DNA from: Nitrospirota bacterium
GTDB lineage: Bacteria; Nitrospirota; Thermodesulfovibrionia; Thermodesulfovibrionales; JdFR-88
Assembly (NCBI GenBank): GCA_021813405.1
Contig: JAKAKS010000043.1
Coordinates: forward strand, 1-64,000
DNA length: 64,000 nucleotides
Direction: 5' to 3'
The position numbers were made by a program, and so were the translations under genes. The notes beneath the pieces were generated by a model, which made no database searches, was not told the DNA's origin, and saw nothing but the letters and a program-made list of their open reading frames with translations. The first letter of the stretch is position 1. The number at the start of each line of letters is the position of its first letter. Shown piece after piece: positions 33,301-42,001 of the stretch.

Positions 33301-33570
33301 GCCCTTTTTTACCCCTTAAATTCCAGACTCTTGCGGGATCCTGCTGGTATATGGCTTGCTCCCAAAGAAGCCACCCCAGCGCAAAGCGGCCAGCGGCTTC
33401 GTTTCTGGCACTCTCGATTCTTTTTACCAATGCCCAATATGTCCTCTGTTTTTTTAGGGGCGGCGTTCGTCTGCGCCAGGGGCAAGGCAAACCAACAGCC
33501 AACAAACGGCGTCCTTTTCCCTACAAAAAACCCTGAAGCACCAGATTTCAACAGTCCCTCTTGCCTCTGC
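33301..33570. other. Intergenic region with a partial dispersed repeat
   Basis: About 33448-33515 resembles the middle and one end of the 150-bp repeat in reverse orientation (T-tract, then GGGGCGGCGTTCGTCTGCG). No gene is supported. Confidence 0.4.
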
Positions 33571-33581
33571 TATCATTTGAT

Positions 33582-34469
33582 ATGCCCTCCTACGCTATAG
33601 TGGTCCATGGCGGGGTTGGTTCCCCACCGGGGCTTTATGACGGATGCCAGCAGGCATGCGAGGCGGGTTTTAAGATTCTTAAAAACCGGGGGAGTGCTCT
33701 CGACGCCGTTGTTGCGGCAGTCCGGATGATGGAGGATGACGGAAGGTTCAATGCCGGCCGCGGCTCCGTATTGAGACTGGACGGCAAGACTATTGAGATG
33801 GACGCATCCGTTATGGACTCCGGTGGCGGCATCGGCGCGGTGGCCGCGATAAGGGGCGTAAAAAACCCTGTGCTTGTTGCAAGGGAGGTTTACAGCTCAC
33901 CACATGCGATGCTTGCTGGCGAAGGGGCCATACGGTTTGCGCGGGCTAAAGGGTTCCCTTATTACAGGCGTATAACCGAAGCCGCCCGTCTGCGGCATAA
34001 AAAAAATATAGAGGCGTTACTGAATGGAAAATTGCCGCGCTGGAAAGGGAAGCGCGTTGAGGATTTCTGGAATTTCCAGGCCTCTATTGGCCGGACAATA
34101 AACGCCTGCGATACAGTGGGCGCAGTGGCGCTGGATAGCAAGGGAAAGTTTGCCGTGGCAAGTTCAACGGGCGGGGCCTCCGCGATGCTTCTGGGCAGAG
34201 TTGGCGACACACCGATAACAGGCTGCGGATTTTACGCCGGCCCGGAAGGCGCAATCGCTTCAACCGGAATAGGCGAAGAGATCATAAAAAGAATGCTGGC
34301 AAAAACTGTTTATGACAAGGCGGCTTCAGGGCCAGGGCTTGAAAAGGCCTGCGCGGAAGAAATTTCCAGGTTCCACAAGAACATCCCGGTTGGGGTGATA
34401 GCCATAAGCAGGTCCGGCCCGGCGGTTGCGGCCAACAGGCAGATGGCCTGGGCGAAATTGATTATTTAA
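33582..34469 (+). CDS. Isoaspartyl peptidase / L-asparaginase (Ntn-hydrolase type)
   Basis: A 295-residue plant-type asparaginase. The precursor cleaves itself before the threonine nucleophile, visible in CDTVGAVALDSKGKFAVAS. The substrate-contact motif STGGASAMLLGRVGDTPI and N-terminal VHGGVGSP are present. It probably hydrolyses beta-aspartyl dipeptides and L-asparagine in protein repair and turnover. There is no ribosome site. TATCAT with an upstream TG lies 11 nt before the ATG, another possible leaderless start. Confidence 0.9.
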   Translation: MPSYAIVVHGGVGSPPGLYDGCQQACEAGFKILKNRGSALDAVVAAVRMMEDDGRFNAGRGSVLRLDGKTIEMDASVMDSGGGIGAVAAIRGVKNPVLVAREVYSSPHAMLAGEGAIRFARAKGFPYYRRITEAARLRHKKNIEALLNGKLPRWKGKRVEDFWNFQASIGRTINACDTVGAVALDSKGKFAVASSTGGASAMLLGRVGDTPITGCGFYAGPEGAIASTGIGEEIIKRMLAKTVYDKAASGPGLEKACAEEISRFHKNIPVGVIAISRSGPAVAANRQMAWAKLII

Positions 34470-34481
34470 CCCGCCCCTGCG

Positions 34482-34631
34482 GCGGCGTTCGCCGGCATGC
34501 CTGAATTCGTATTTACAAGTTTTGTTTTTTTTACTGGGCGGTGTTCGACTGCGTCCGGCCTCGTCTTGCTTCGGTAAATTCAAGGTCTGTGCCGGGCGGC
34601 TCACATGAATACGGCAAACGGCCAACGCCGC
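34482..34631 (-). repeat. MITE-like dispersed repeat, inverted copy
   Basis: A 150-bp element bounded by GCGGCGTTCGCC and GGCCAACGCCGC. Reverse-complemented it aligns over its whole length with 27435-27585. It fills most of the gap between the asparaginase and CHRD genes. Confidence 0.75.
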
Positions 34632-34794
34632 GCCACAGGGCCGATACGGCTAAATCCCAACACTTTTTCGCTCTTATTTCCCTTATTTGGAAGCCGGAAC
34701 GCCTCTGCCCTCTTTACATTCTGCCAGCCGTTGTTATTATTTAAAAAGCAGAAGATTTTCCTGCCACTTTGCAACCCTGAAAGGAGAAATAATT

Positions 34795-35277
34795 ATGAAA
34801 GCACCAAGGAAATTGCTTATCCTCATGGCCGCGCTGGCTATTGTATTTGCCGGCACGTCCGCGGGGGCTTTCAAGCTAATGAGCAGATATGCTGTGAAAC
34901 TGGCCGGGCATGACGAAACGCCGCCCGTTTCAACCAAGGCAACTGGCATAGCCTACATAAGGCGCATAGCGCACGACACAAAACTCTCATACATACTGAA
35001 AGTGAGGGACATTACGGGCGTTACCATGGCGCACTTGCACCTTGCCCCCAAGGGGCAGGAAGGCCCCCCTGTGGCGGACCTCTACAAAGGGCCTGAAAAG
35101 AAAGGCAAGTTCAGCGGCACGCTTGCCAAAGGCACAATAACGGACAAGGACCTGACAGGGCCCATGCAGGGCAAGACCATTAAAGACCTGATAAAAGAGA
35201 TCAAAGGCGGCAACGTCTATGTAAACGTGCACACGGCGGCCCACCCGAACGGGGAAATAAGGGGGCAGATAAAATAA
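34795..35277 (+). CDS. Exported CHRD-domain protein
   Basis: A 160-residue protein with a signal peptide (ending near SAGA) and one CHRD domain. It shows LAGHDETPPVSTKATG at the start of the domain, VTMAHLHLAPKGQEGP in the middle and YVNVHTAAHPNGEIRGQI at the end, all hallmark patterns. Its bacterial function is unknown; histidines could bind metal. The ATG follows AAGGAGA. It stands alone between two dispersed repeats. Confidence 0.88.
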   Translation: MKAPRKLLILMAALAIVFAGTSAGAFKLMSRYAVKLAGHDETPPVSTKATGIAYIRRIAHDTKLSYILKVRDITGVTMAHLHLAPKGQEGPPVADLYKGPEKKGKFSGTLAKGTITDKDLTGPMQGKTIKDLIKEIKGGNVYVNVHTAAHPNGEIRGQIK

Positions 35278-35309
35278 TATACTCCTCCGGTTTACGCATA
35301 ATTTATTCC

Positions 35310-35465
35310 CGCAAGTCCGCCGTACCCGCAAGGCGGGGTGGGTAGTGAGCCGCGCGGCACAGCCTTTAATTTATTGAAGCGACGAGGCCGGACGCAGTCG
35401 AACACCGCCCCGCGAAAAAAAGGAAAAACTCAAATAAGAGGGCCAGGCATATCGGCGAATGCCGC
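35310..35465 (+). repeat. Dispersed repeat copy
   Basis: Shares GTGAGCCGCGCGGCACAG, GACGCAGTCGAACACCGC and the terminal GGCGAATGCCGC with the copies at 27435 and 34482. The left terminus is degraded. Confidence 0.65.
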
Positions 35466-35553
35466 CGGAAAACGGAACAAAAATGGGCCCGGCCCGGAAT
35501 CAAGCTGGAATAGCAATCAGGTGATTAAACCGGATAAGCATACAAAATAAAAC

Positions 35554-35580
35554 GAACCTGTTTCAAAATTGATCAGGTTC
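35554..35580 (-). terminator. hemB terminator
   Basis: GAACCTG and CAGGTTC pair across 13 nt starting at the hemB stop codon, followed on the minus strand by GTTTTATTTTG. Confidence 0.7.
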
Positions 35581-36551
35581 TATCTGTTGAGGACTTTGGC
35601 CGCGTCCTTGGCGAAGTAAGTAAGAATAAGGTCCGCGCCGGCCCGCTTGATGGACACCAGGCTCTCCATCATCACGCGCTCTTCATCTATCCAGCCAAGC
35701 CGGCCGGCCGCCTTCACCAGGCTGTATTCGCCGCTTACGTTGTATGCGGCAACAGGAAGGTCAAAGGCGCCCTTTATGTCGGAGATTATGTCCAGATAGG
35801 CGAGAGCCGGTTTCACCATTACGATGTCCGCCCCCTCCTCTATATCCAGGGCCACTTCCCTGATGGCCTCGCGCCTGTTGGGCGGGTCCATCTGGTAGGA
35901 GCGCCTGTCGCCAAACTGCGGCGTGGATTCCGCCGCCTCACGGAAAGGCCCGTAAAAGGCGGAGGCATACTTGGCCGCATAGCTCATCACAGGTATATTG
36001 GAATGGCCTTCTTCGTCCAGGGCCTCGCGTATCGCGCCCACCCTGCCGTCCATCATGTCAGAAGGGGCCACCATGTCCGCCCCGGCTTTCGCATGGGACA
36101 ATGCCTCGCGGACAAGAAGATCTACCGTGGGGTCGTTTAAAACCTCCCCATGCTCCACTACGCCGCAATGCCCGTGGCTGGTGTACTCGCACAGACATAC
36201 GTCGGTTATCACGTACATGTCCGGGACAGAGTCCTTAACCGCCCTGATTGCCCGCTGCACTATGCCGTTGCCGTCGTATGCGCCGGAGCCTGTATCGTCC
36301 TTAACATCCGGAATGCCAAACAGGATGACCGAACGTATGCCAAGCAAAAAAGCCTCTTTCACGTTTTTTACGGTCTCGTCCACGGACTCCTGGTAGCAGC
36401 CGGGCATGGAAGATACTTCTTTCCTTACCCCTTTGCCTTCAACAACAAATAGCGGGTAAATGAAATCGGAAGGAACAAGCCTGGTCTCCCGGAGCATCTC
36501 CCGGATGACCTCGTTCTTCCTGAGCCTCCTCGGCCTTTGCAAAGGGAACAT
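35580..36551 (-). CDS. hemB: Delta-aminolevulinic acid dehydratase (porphobilinogen synthase)
   Basis: A 323-residue enzyme that condenses two aminolevulinate molecules to porphobilinogen for heme and corrinoid synthesis. Catalytic lysines are seen in [13 protein letters not shown] and [10 protein letters not shown], and a zinc-type cysteine cluster in [14 protein letters not shown]. The family usually begins MFPxxRPRRLR, so the ATG at 36551 is chosen. It overlaps the stop of the upstream selenoprotein frame as TGATG, with GGAAG just before. An in-frame start 11 codons upstream would lie inside that gene. Confidence 0.95.
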   Translation of the reverse strand: MFPLQRPRRLRKNEVIREMLRETRLVPSDFIYPLFVVEGKGVRKEVSSMPGCYQESVDETVKNVKEAFLLGIRSVILFGIPDVKDDTGSGAYDGNGIVQRAIRAVKDSVPDMYVITDVCLCEYTSHGHCGVVEHGEVLNDPTVDLLVREALSHAKAGADMVAPSDMMDGRVGAIREALDEEGHSNIPVMSYAAKYASAFYGPFREAAESTPQFGDRRSYQMDPPNRREAIREVALDIEEGADIVMVKPALAYLDIISDIKGAFDLPVAAYNVSGEYSLVKAAGRLGWIDEERVMMESLVSIKRAGADLILTYFAKDAAKVLNR

Positions 36552-36892
36552 CAATGGCTTCCGTGGCTTCCGCAGCTCCCGCAATCCGGCGCGGAATAAT
36601 TTGGGGAAGTGTTTTTAAGAACGAAGCCGGAGCCCCCGCCCTCTTCCACAAAATCCATCTCTGTGTCTTTCAGGTTATTAAGGGTCTGTGCGTCCATATA
36701 GACTTTAAGACCGTTTTTCTCTATGGTCTGATCGTTCTGGCCGGCTTTTTCTTCTATTCCTATTCCATAGGAAGGGCCACACCCTCAGCCGCCGCCCTGT
36801 ACCGTATAGATCCTGAGGCCGTGGCCTTCTTTTCCCTCGCCCTTCAAAAGCTCCAGCGCTTTCAGGGCCGCGTTATCTGTGATGCTGAACAT
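36551..36892 (-). CDS. HesB/IscA-like selenoprotein with in-frame UGA (Sec36)
   Basis: Read through one UGA, this frame gives a 113-residue A-type iron-sulfur carrier-like protein. [16 protein letters not shown] leads to [21 protein letters not shown], where IscA/ErpA proteins have GGG-C-SG..YGF. The C terminus has DCGSCGSH in place of the usual CGC pair. The UGA is at 36787-36785. A SECIS-like hairpin follows it. The frame ends exactly at the hemB start (TGATG), and GGAGG precedes the ATG, both supporting real translation. HesB-like selenoproteins are a known prokaryotic family. The Sec machinery (selA, selB, selC, selD) is not in this window. A conventional gene caller would miss it. Confidence 0.85.
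36757..36773 (-). promoter_or_regulatory. SECIS-like hairpin
   Basis: In the mRNA, UUCCUAU, the loop GGA and AUAGGAA form a perfect 7-bp stem with a G at the first loop position. The stem begins 11 nt and the loop about 19 nt after the UGA, within the window used by bacterial SECIS elements. Confidence 0.8.
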
Positions 36893-37026
36893 TGGTAAGC
36901 GAACCTCCGTTGATTTACAAGATGCACACGGGTGTGATAGCACCCCTGACTCTCATAGAATAACTTAAACACAGGCCAAAAAACAATTATTTTTCACCCG
37001 CTTACGATATTATTAATTTAAGTGTT

Positions 37027-37032
37027 TATAAT
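37027..37032 (+). promoter_or_regulatory. Consensus -10 box, leaderless geometry
   Basis: TATAAT begins 14 nt before the ATG at 37041, with no ribosome site between. The -35 region is weak. Confidence 0.55.
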
Positions 37033-37040
37033 TAAAGTTT

Positions 37041-37574
37041 ATGAATCCCCTTGAAATCTTCAATATATATTATCCCCCTGGCTCTGCGGCGCGGGAAATA
37101 CTGCTTGTCCATTCGGAAAGCGTTGCTGGCAAGGCCCTGGAGATAGCCCGAAGGGCATCCGGCCAGCCGGACCTGGATTTCGTTTACGAATCTGCCATAC
37201 TGCACGACATAGGAATATACCTTACGCACGCGCCAAAGATCGGCTGCTTCGGAGAAAAGCCGTACATATGCCACGGACACCTGGGCGGGAAACTACTTGA
37301 AAAACTCGGTTATCACCGGCACGCGCTGGTGGCGGAGAGGCATATAGGCACAGGGCTTACTGCCCTGGATGTGCGCGAACAGCGCCTTCCCCTGCCCGAA
37401 ACCGATATGACCCCGCAGACCCTTGAGGAAAAGATTGTGGCCTTCGCCGACAAGTTCTTCACCAAAAGCAACCCGGATAAGGAACTGGCCATGGACGAGG
37501 CCCGGAAATTAATCAGCCGTTACGGCGAGGAGAAACTGGCGGTTTTCGATTCCTGGGTAAAACTGTTCGGGTGA
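37041..37574 (+). CDS. HD-domain phosphohydrolase-like protein
   Basis: A 177-residue soluble protein with an HD metal-binding pattern: VHSESVAGKAL near the N terminus, AILHDIGIY at about residues 53-61, ICHGHLGG and a late DKFFTKSN. It is likely to hydrolyse a nucleotide or phosphate ester. The substrate cannot be told. It is divergently transcribed from the selenoprotein-hemB pair and stands alone. Confidence 0.8.
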   Translation: MNPLEIFNIYYPPGSAAREILLVHSESVAGKALEIARRASGQPDLDFVYESAILHDIGIYLTHAPKIGCFGEKPYICHGHLGGKLLEKLGYHRHALVAERHIGTGLTALDVREQRLPLPETDMTPQTLEEKIVAFADKFFTKSNPDKELAMDEARKLISRYGEEKLAVFDSWVKLFG

Positions 37575-37714
37575 CTGGAGCGCAATTATATACCCAGCGC
37601 CGCTACTGAAAAAAACGCTGTTGGCCGCTGGTGAACGAGTTTTTTAAAGAGACGCGGAGAAAAATTCCGTACAAGCCGGGGCCTTCAAAAAGCCGTAGCT
37701 TTTTGGGGTGGAAG

Positions 37715-37729
37715 CCGGAATGACAGAGC
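37715..37729. repeat. CCGGAATGACAGAGC repeat, second copy
   Basis: Identical to 27616-27630. The preceding 60 bp contain AAAAAGCC and GGCTTTTT-like complementary pieces, so it may form a hairpin. Confidence 0.5.
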
Positions 37730-37737
37730 ATGGAAAT

Positions 37738-37989
37738 CTAAGCAAGCCTCTTTTTAGGCTTATGGCATTTGAAGCAGGAGAACTTGGGAGGATGATTTGG
37801 CTTCAGGGCGTTTGGCTTGCCCGGCCCGTGGCACCCCATGCAGGCCGCGTTTGTATCGGTGACGGTAGCGGCGGTAAGCCCCTGATGCGCGGCGTCCAGC
37901 GGAATCTGCGGGAACTTCTTGCCGGACAGGGCATAAAGCACCCCCACAACCACCAGCGACACTATGATATACACGGCCCAGCTTTTCAT
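37738..37989 (-). CDS. Membrane-anchored small diheme cytochrome c
   Basis: An 83-residue protein with one N-terminal membrane anchor (residues 4-20) and a periplasmic tail with two heme sites, CMGCH and CFKCH, separated by NALKPNHPPKFS. The size and spacing recall small NapB- or c7-like fragments. It may relay electrons from the quinone side to periplasmic carriers. No ribosome site is present. TGCTAGAAT, an extended -10, starts 12 nt before the ATG, so it is another candidate leaderless gene. Confidence 0.8.
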   Translation of the reverse strand: MKSWAVYIIVSLVVVGVLYALSGKKFPQIPLDAAHQGLTAATVTDTNAACMGCHGPGKPNALKPNHPPKFSCFKCHKPKKRLA

Positions 37990-38040
37990 GCGCTTATTCT
38001 AGCAGAAACAGGCAAATAACGGAAAAGGCTGTCCAAAATA

Positions 38041-38068
38041 AAACCCTCCCCCTTGAATGGGGAGGGTT
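38041..38068 (-). terminator. Terminator of the aconitase gene
   Basis: AACCCTCCCC and GGGGAGGGTT form a perfect 10-bp stem. It is followed on the minus strand by TTATTTT, 22 bp after the aconitase stop. Confidence 0.8.
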
Positions 38069-38089
38069 GGTAGAGTATGAAAAGATTTT

Positions 38090-40039
38090 TTAATCTTTAA
38101 ACTTTGCCTTTAAGTACGGCAGCAGCCCGCCCTCAAGAATCAAATCCGCCTCACGGCCTGACAAGTTCGGCACTACCATGAAGGAAGTCCCCTGCGTAAG
38201 ATTTTCCACCATGAAGGCCCGGTTCTGCCGCACGGCCTCTCTAAGGCCCGCCGCCTTCAGCCTGTCGCCCTTGCCTATCTTCTTGTAGTCCTCCGGGTTT
38301 TCAAACGCAAGCGGCAGGATACCGAAGTTTATCAGGTTGGCCCTGTGTATCCGGGCAAAAGATTTGGCGATAACGGCCTTAACCCCAAGATACATCGGGG
38401 CCAGCGCCGCATGCTCCCTGGAGGAGCCCTGCCCGTAGTTTTCTCCGCCTATAACAACACCGCCGCCATTGGCGGATACCGCGAGTGCGCGCTTGCTGAA
38501 CTCCGGGTCCAGCCCGCTGTACACGAATTCCGATATGGCCGGTATGTTGGAGCGCAGCGGCAGGACCTTGGAGCCGGCGGGCATAATGTCGTCCGTGGTT
38601 ATGTTGTCGCCCGTTACAAGAAGCACCTCGGCCTCAAGCGCGTCACCCGGCTTCTCCTTCACGGGCACGCTCTTTATATTAGGCCCCTTCACTATCTCCG
38701 CCTTCCCGGTGGACTCTTCAGCCGGGGGGATGAACATATTGTTGTTTACCGGGTATTCGGCAGGCTCCTTGGCGCGGCTGACCTTTATACCGGAAGTTTT
38801 TGGGTCTGTTATCTCGCCTTTAACCGCAAACAGGGCGCACAGAAGCGGGTTTGCCAGGTAAACCTGGGCGTCCCTGGTCCCGCTTCTGCCCTTGAAGTTG
38901 CGGTTGTACGACCGTATGGAAACATGCCCGGAGCCCGGCGCGCCACCCATGCCGATGCACGGCCCGCAGGAGGACTCCAGCAGCCTAACACCGGCCGCCA
39001 GCAGGTCCTTCACCACGCCGTCTCTGGCCAGCATCGCCGCAACCTGCCTGGAGCCGGGGTTCAGAAGCAGGCTAACCCCGGGGGCTATCTGCCTGCCTTT
39101 CAGCACAGATGCAACTTCTTTTAACGCCATGTATGAGGAGTTGGTGCAGCTTCCTATGCACACCTGGTTTACCTTTGTCCCGGCCAGCTCGCGCACGGGC
39201 TTCACGTTGTCCGGGCTGTGAGGCATGGCGATGAGGGGTTCCAGCTTCGAAAGGTCTATATCAATCGTTTCGGCGTATGCCGCACCGGGGTCCGCTGAAA
39301 GCTCCACCCAGTCCTGCTCACGGTTCTGGGATTTAAGGAAGTGCAGTGTTCTTTCATCGCTGGGGAAAACCGATGTCGTTGCCCCAAGCTCCGCCCCCAT
39401 ATTCGTTATGGTGGCCCTCTCCGGCACGCTAAGTTCCTTCACGCCAGGCCCGGCATACTCGAATATGCGCCCTACCCCGCCCTTCACGGTAAGCCGCCTT
39501 AAAAGCTCCAGTATTATGTCCATGGAGGCCACCCACGGCCTCTTGAGTTTGCCTTTAAGGTTTATCCGCACAACATCGGGCATCTTAAGCTCGAATGGTG
39601 AGCCAGCCATCATCGCGGCCGCGTCCAGCCCGCCCACACCAATTGCGATCATGCCGATGCCGCCGCCCGTGGGGGTATGGCTGTCCGTCCCAAGCGCTAT
39701 TTTGCCGGGGGCCGAAAACCTTTCCAGATGTATTTGATGGGATATGCCGTTTCCGGGCCTGGAAAACCACGCGCCGAATTTGGAAGCGGATGTGCGGAGG
39801 AACTCATGGTCATCAGCGTTCATGAAATCGGACTGGAGCATGTTGTGGTCCACATAAGAGACCGCGAGCGGCACTTTTACCCTGCTTACCCCTATGGCCT
39901 CGAACTGAAGCCAGGCCATCGTGCCCGTGGCGTCCTGGGTATAGACCTGGTCCGCCTTAATCCCTATGCGCTGCCCGGCCTGCGCCTGGCCGCTTGCCAG
40001 GTGGGCCTCTATTATCTTTTCAACAAGATTTTTTCCCAT
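38090..40039 (-). CDS. Aconitate hydratase (short aconitase type)
   Basis: A 649-residue [4Fe-4S] hydro-lyase that interconverts citrate and isocitrate. Cluster cysteines appear in CIGSCTNSS and SSCGPCIGMGGAP. HTPTGGGIGMIAIGVGG and the swivel-domain NYGQGSSREHAAL motif are clear. The start is set at MGKNLVEKIIEAHL; 45 in-frame upstream codons are not family-like. It belongs to the shorter class of about 650 residues found in many anaerobes and related groups rather than the 890-residue AcnA. It is monocistronic with its own terminator. Confidence 0.93.
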   Translation of the reverse strand: MGKNLVEKIIEAHLASGQAQAGQRIGIKADQVYTQDATGTMAWLQFEAIGVSRVKVPLAVSYVDHNMLQSDFMNADDHEFLRTSASKFGAWFSRPGNGISHQIHLERFSAPGKIALGTDSHTPTGGGIGMIAIGVGGLDAAAMMAGSPFELKMPDVVRINLKGKLKRPWVASMDIILELLRRLTVKGGVGRIFEYAGPGVKELSVPERATITNMGAELGATTSVFPSDERTLHFLKSQNREQDWVELSADPGAAYAETIDIDLSKLEPLIAMPHSPDNVKPVRELAGTKVNQVCIGSCTNSSYMALKEVASVLKGRQIAPGVSLLLNPGSRQVAAMLARDGVVKDLLAAGVRLLESSCGPCIGMGGAPGSGHVSIRSYNRNFKGRSGTRDAQVYLANPLLCALFAVKGEITDPKTSGIKVSRAKEPAEYPVNNNMFIPPAEESTGKAEIVKGPNIKSVPVKEKPGDALEAEVLLVTGDNITTDDIMPAGSKVLPLRSNIPAISEFVYSGLDPEFSKRALAVSANGGGVVIGGENYGQGSSREHAALAPMYLGVKAVIAKSFARIHRANLINFGILPLAFENPEDYKKIGKGDRLKAAGLREAVRQNRAFMVENLTQGTSFMVVPNLSGREADLILEGGLLPYLKAKFKD

Positions 40040-40249
40040 ATAAAAGAGCCGTTTCCTTACCCTTTCGTGAAGATTTCGGACGCCGGAAAAAAAGGCGATA
40101 CAGATTAATTTAACACAGCAAACGGCCTGCGGCCAAATTGGGAAGATTTTTTGCCTGGCCAGGCGAAAGCCCATATAAAACCTAATAATTGTAATTTGAC
40201 TTTAAATGGGAGTAGAATAGCCTTCGTGACAGCTGATACAGGTTTTAAT

Positions 40250-40975
40250 ATGAGGAACGGCGCAAAACTTTTAACCGCATTTATGTCGCTGGCGCTTATT
40301 CTGGCGGCTGGCCCGGCACAGGCATCCGGCCAGGAAAAGCACGGCATGGCAAATGCCGCTTACATGGAGATGCTGCATCTGCACTCGCTTATGGACCACG
40401 GCCTTGAAATGGTTGCCGAGGGGTCCAATATAGTGATGTTTTCAGAGCAGGATATTGCCCCCTCTCTTGACGAGATGACCATGGAGCATGGCCGCAAGAT
40501 GATACTGGAAGGCAAGGCCGTGATAGAAAAGACACTGAAGATGGCCGCCGCGCAAAAGAAGGTTTACAGAAACAGGCTATTTATAAGGTATATCGGCGAC
40601 CTCGGAAACGCGGAGATTGCCTTTGCCAATATGTCGGTAAAACTGGGCAAGATAGGTATGGCAGGGCCGGCTGACACAAAGGCGCGCCATATACGCGTGA
40701 TGATCGATCATACCCTGGTGATGGCCGCACAGGGGGCGGACCTTGTAATCACGGGGCACATGGGTATGCCAACCGAGGATGCATATTCGGTAGAACACGG
40801 TAAAATGATGCTGTTTGACAGCAGGACCATGCTTAGCATGGTGAAGGGCAAGGAGGCCGTGGATTTGCGCGATAAAAGCAGCGCCATGGAACAGACGCTT
40901 GCCGCCTGCAATGCCGCCAGGCGGATAATTGACCTGCTTGGAATGATGCCAGGCAATGAAGCCGCCGTCAGATAA
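40250..40975 (+). CDS. Exported His/Met-rich protein with an internal duplication
   Basis: A 241-residue protein with a signal peptide (ending near AQAS). The mature part contains two similar helical units. One has HLHSLMDHGLEMVAEGS with MEHGRKM, the other HIRVMIDHTLVMAAQGAD with VEHGKMM. Repeated His/Met positions on predicted helices suggest binding of heme or copper in the periplasm. It lies next to copper-related exported proteins, which favours copper. The family is not recognised, so function is inference. Confidence 0.7.
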   Translation: MRNGAKLLTAFMSLALILAAGPAQASGQEKHGMANAAYMEMLHLHSLMDHGLEMVAEGSNIVMFSEQDIAPSLDEMTMEHGRKMILEGKAVIEKTLKMAAAQKKVYRNRLFIRYIGDLGNAEIAFANMSVKLGKIGMAGPADTKARHIRVMIDHTLVMAAQGADLVITGHMGMPTEDAYSVEHGKMMLFDSRTMLSMVKGKEAVDLRDKSSAMEQTLAACNAARRIIDLLGMMPGNEAAVR

Positions 40976-41022
40976 GGCTTTACCGGCCTGCCGGGCTTTA
41001 AACCTCTAATTACAGTTTCAAG

Positions 41023-41050
41023 TTGACACGCACATGCATATCCGTAAAAT
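41023..41050 (+). promoter_or_regulatory. Sigma-70-type promoter of the copper-related operon
   Basis: TTGACA (41023-41028), a 16-bp spacer and TAAAAT (41045-41050). The -10 starts 12 nt before the ATG at 41057, implying a leaderless first gene. Confidence 0.6.
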
Positions 41051-41056
41051 ATCGTC

Positions 41057-41338
41057 ATGACAAAAGGCGCTTTGCTCGCCCTGATTGCCGTGGCTATGGC
41101 GCTGATGGCCCCTGTTTCCATCAATTTCTCCCCCGAAAAGGACGGCGTTTCATTTATGGCACTGGACGTCTGCCATGCAAACGGCCATTTTGCCAAAGCC
41201 AGCCAGGATACGGCGTGCTTACGCAAGTGCCCCGTTTTGTTCCATAAGCCGCAAACAGGATCACCATTGGCCAGCCCGGCCGCACTGCCCGCCCCGTTTC
41301 TGGCGGCTGCAGAAAAAGACCGCCCGCCGTCCGCCTGA
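41057..41338 (+). CDS. Small exported Cys-containing protein, unknown
   Basis: A 93-residue protein with a hydrophobic N-terminal segment (residues 4-20). The mature part has FMALDVCHANG, DTACLRKCP and a Pro/Ala-rich tail. Three cysteines and several histidines could bind metal. It begins what looks like the copper-handling run at 41-46 kb. No family assignment is possible. Confidence 0.6.
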   Translation: MTKGALLALIAVAMALMAPVSINFSPEKDGVSFMALDVCHANGHFAKASQDTACLRKCPVLFHKPQTGSPLASPAALPAPFLAAAEKDRPPSA

Positions 41339-41476
41339 TTCCACTGGCAAATTAGACAAACGTAAGGATTATATGAAACTCTCATGTCCGGGGCCGTGGC
41401 ATGGAATATAATTTGTTTCATAACTGAGCTGCCTTCTGAATGCCGGGGCAGGAGTGAAAGAACGGAGGGAATTGCA

Positions 41477-41989
41477 GTGGGAAAAGACAAAGAGATGCAC
41501 GTGGGCGCTGCTGAAAGAAAAACCGCCGCGCCGCGCGGAGGCCGCGGCAGGCTGTCAGCGGCCGTAATCATCATATTCATGGCCGCGGCACTCCTTACGG
41601 AATGCCATAGCGGGCCGCCAAAGATAAGCATCGAAAACGCCAAGGCCGTCATGTCAGCAGGCATATACGGGGAGGCCATGGTGACAATGACCATTAAAAA
41701 TGTAGGCGGCGCGGACACGCTTACAGGCGTTAGCACAAACATCCCTGGCGCAACGGCCACGTTCCATATTATGGAAGGCCAGCGCATGGCGCCGGAGCGG
41801 ACGGTGGATATTCCCGGGAAAAAATCGATGATATTCAAGACGGGGGGCAGCCATGTAATGCTGGAGAACATGCCAAAAAGCATGGCGGCCGGAACGCCTT
41901 TCACATTAACGCTTGATTTAGCCAAATCGGGCCAGAAGCAGCTCCATCTGACTCTTGAAAAAGCACCGGCAATGCCGATGAACATGTAA
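41477..41989 (+). CDS. PCuAC-type periplasmic copper chaperone, membrane anchored
   Basis: A 170-residue protein starting with GTG, 7 nt after GGAGGG. A single hydrophobic segment ends in LLTEC, possibly a lipobox. The rest is a PCuAC/DUF461 domain (AGIYGEAMVTMTIKNVGGAD, SHVMLENMPKSMAAG, FTLTLDLAKSG) with Met and His positions that bind Cu(I), and a Met-rich end (PAMPMNM). It probably delivers copper to oxidases or to CopC. It is followed by a putative outer-membrane protein 12 bp downstream. Confidence 0.82.
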   Translation: MGKDKEMHVGAAERKTAAPRGGRGRLSAAVIIIFMAAALLTECHSGPPKISIENAKAVMSAGIYGEAMVTMTIKNVGGADTLTGVSTNIPGATATFHIMEGQRMAPERTVDIPGKKSMIFKTGGSHVMLENMPKSMAAGTPFTLTLDLAKSGQKQLHLTLEKAPAMPMNM

Positions 41990-42001
41990 GGAGGCCTTTA
42001 A

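Noticed and set aside
33331-33600. 89-codon open frame between the MglA-like and asparaginase genes
   Set aside because: It overlaps a degraded dispersed repeat and the true asparaginase start and has low-complexity, non-conserved sequence.
36554-36898. Plus-strand frame opposite the selenoprotein
   Set aside because: It is the shadow of the minus-strand gene, whose motifs, SECIS-like hairpin and coupling to hemB are all on the minus strand.
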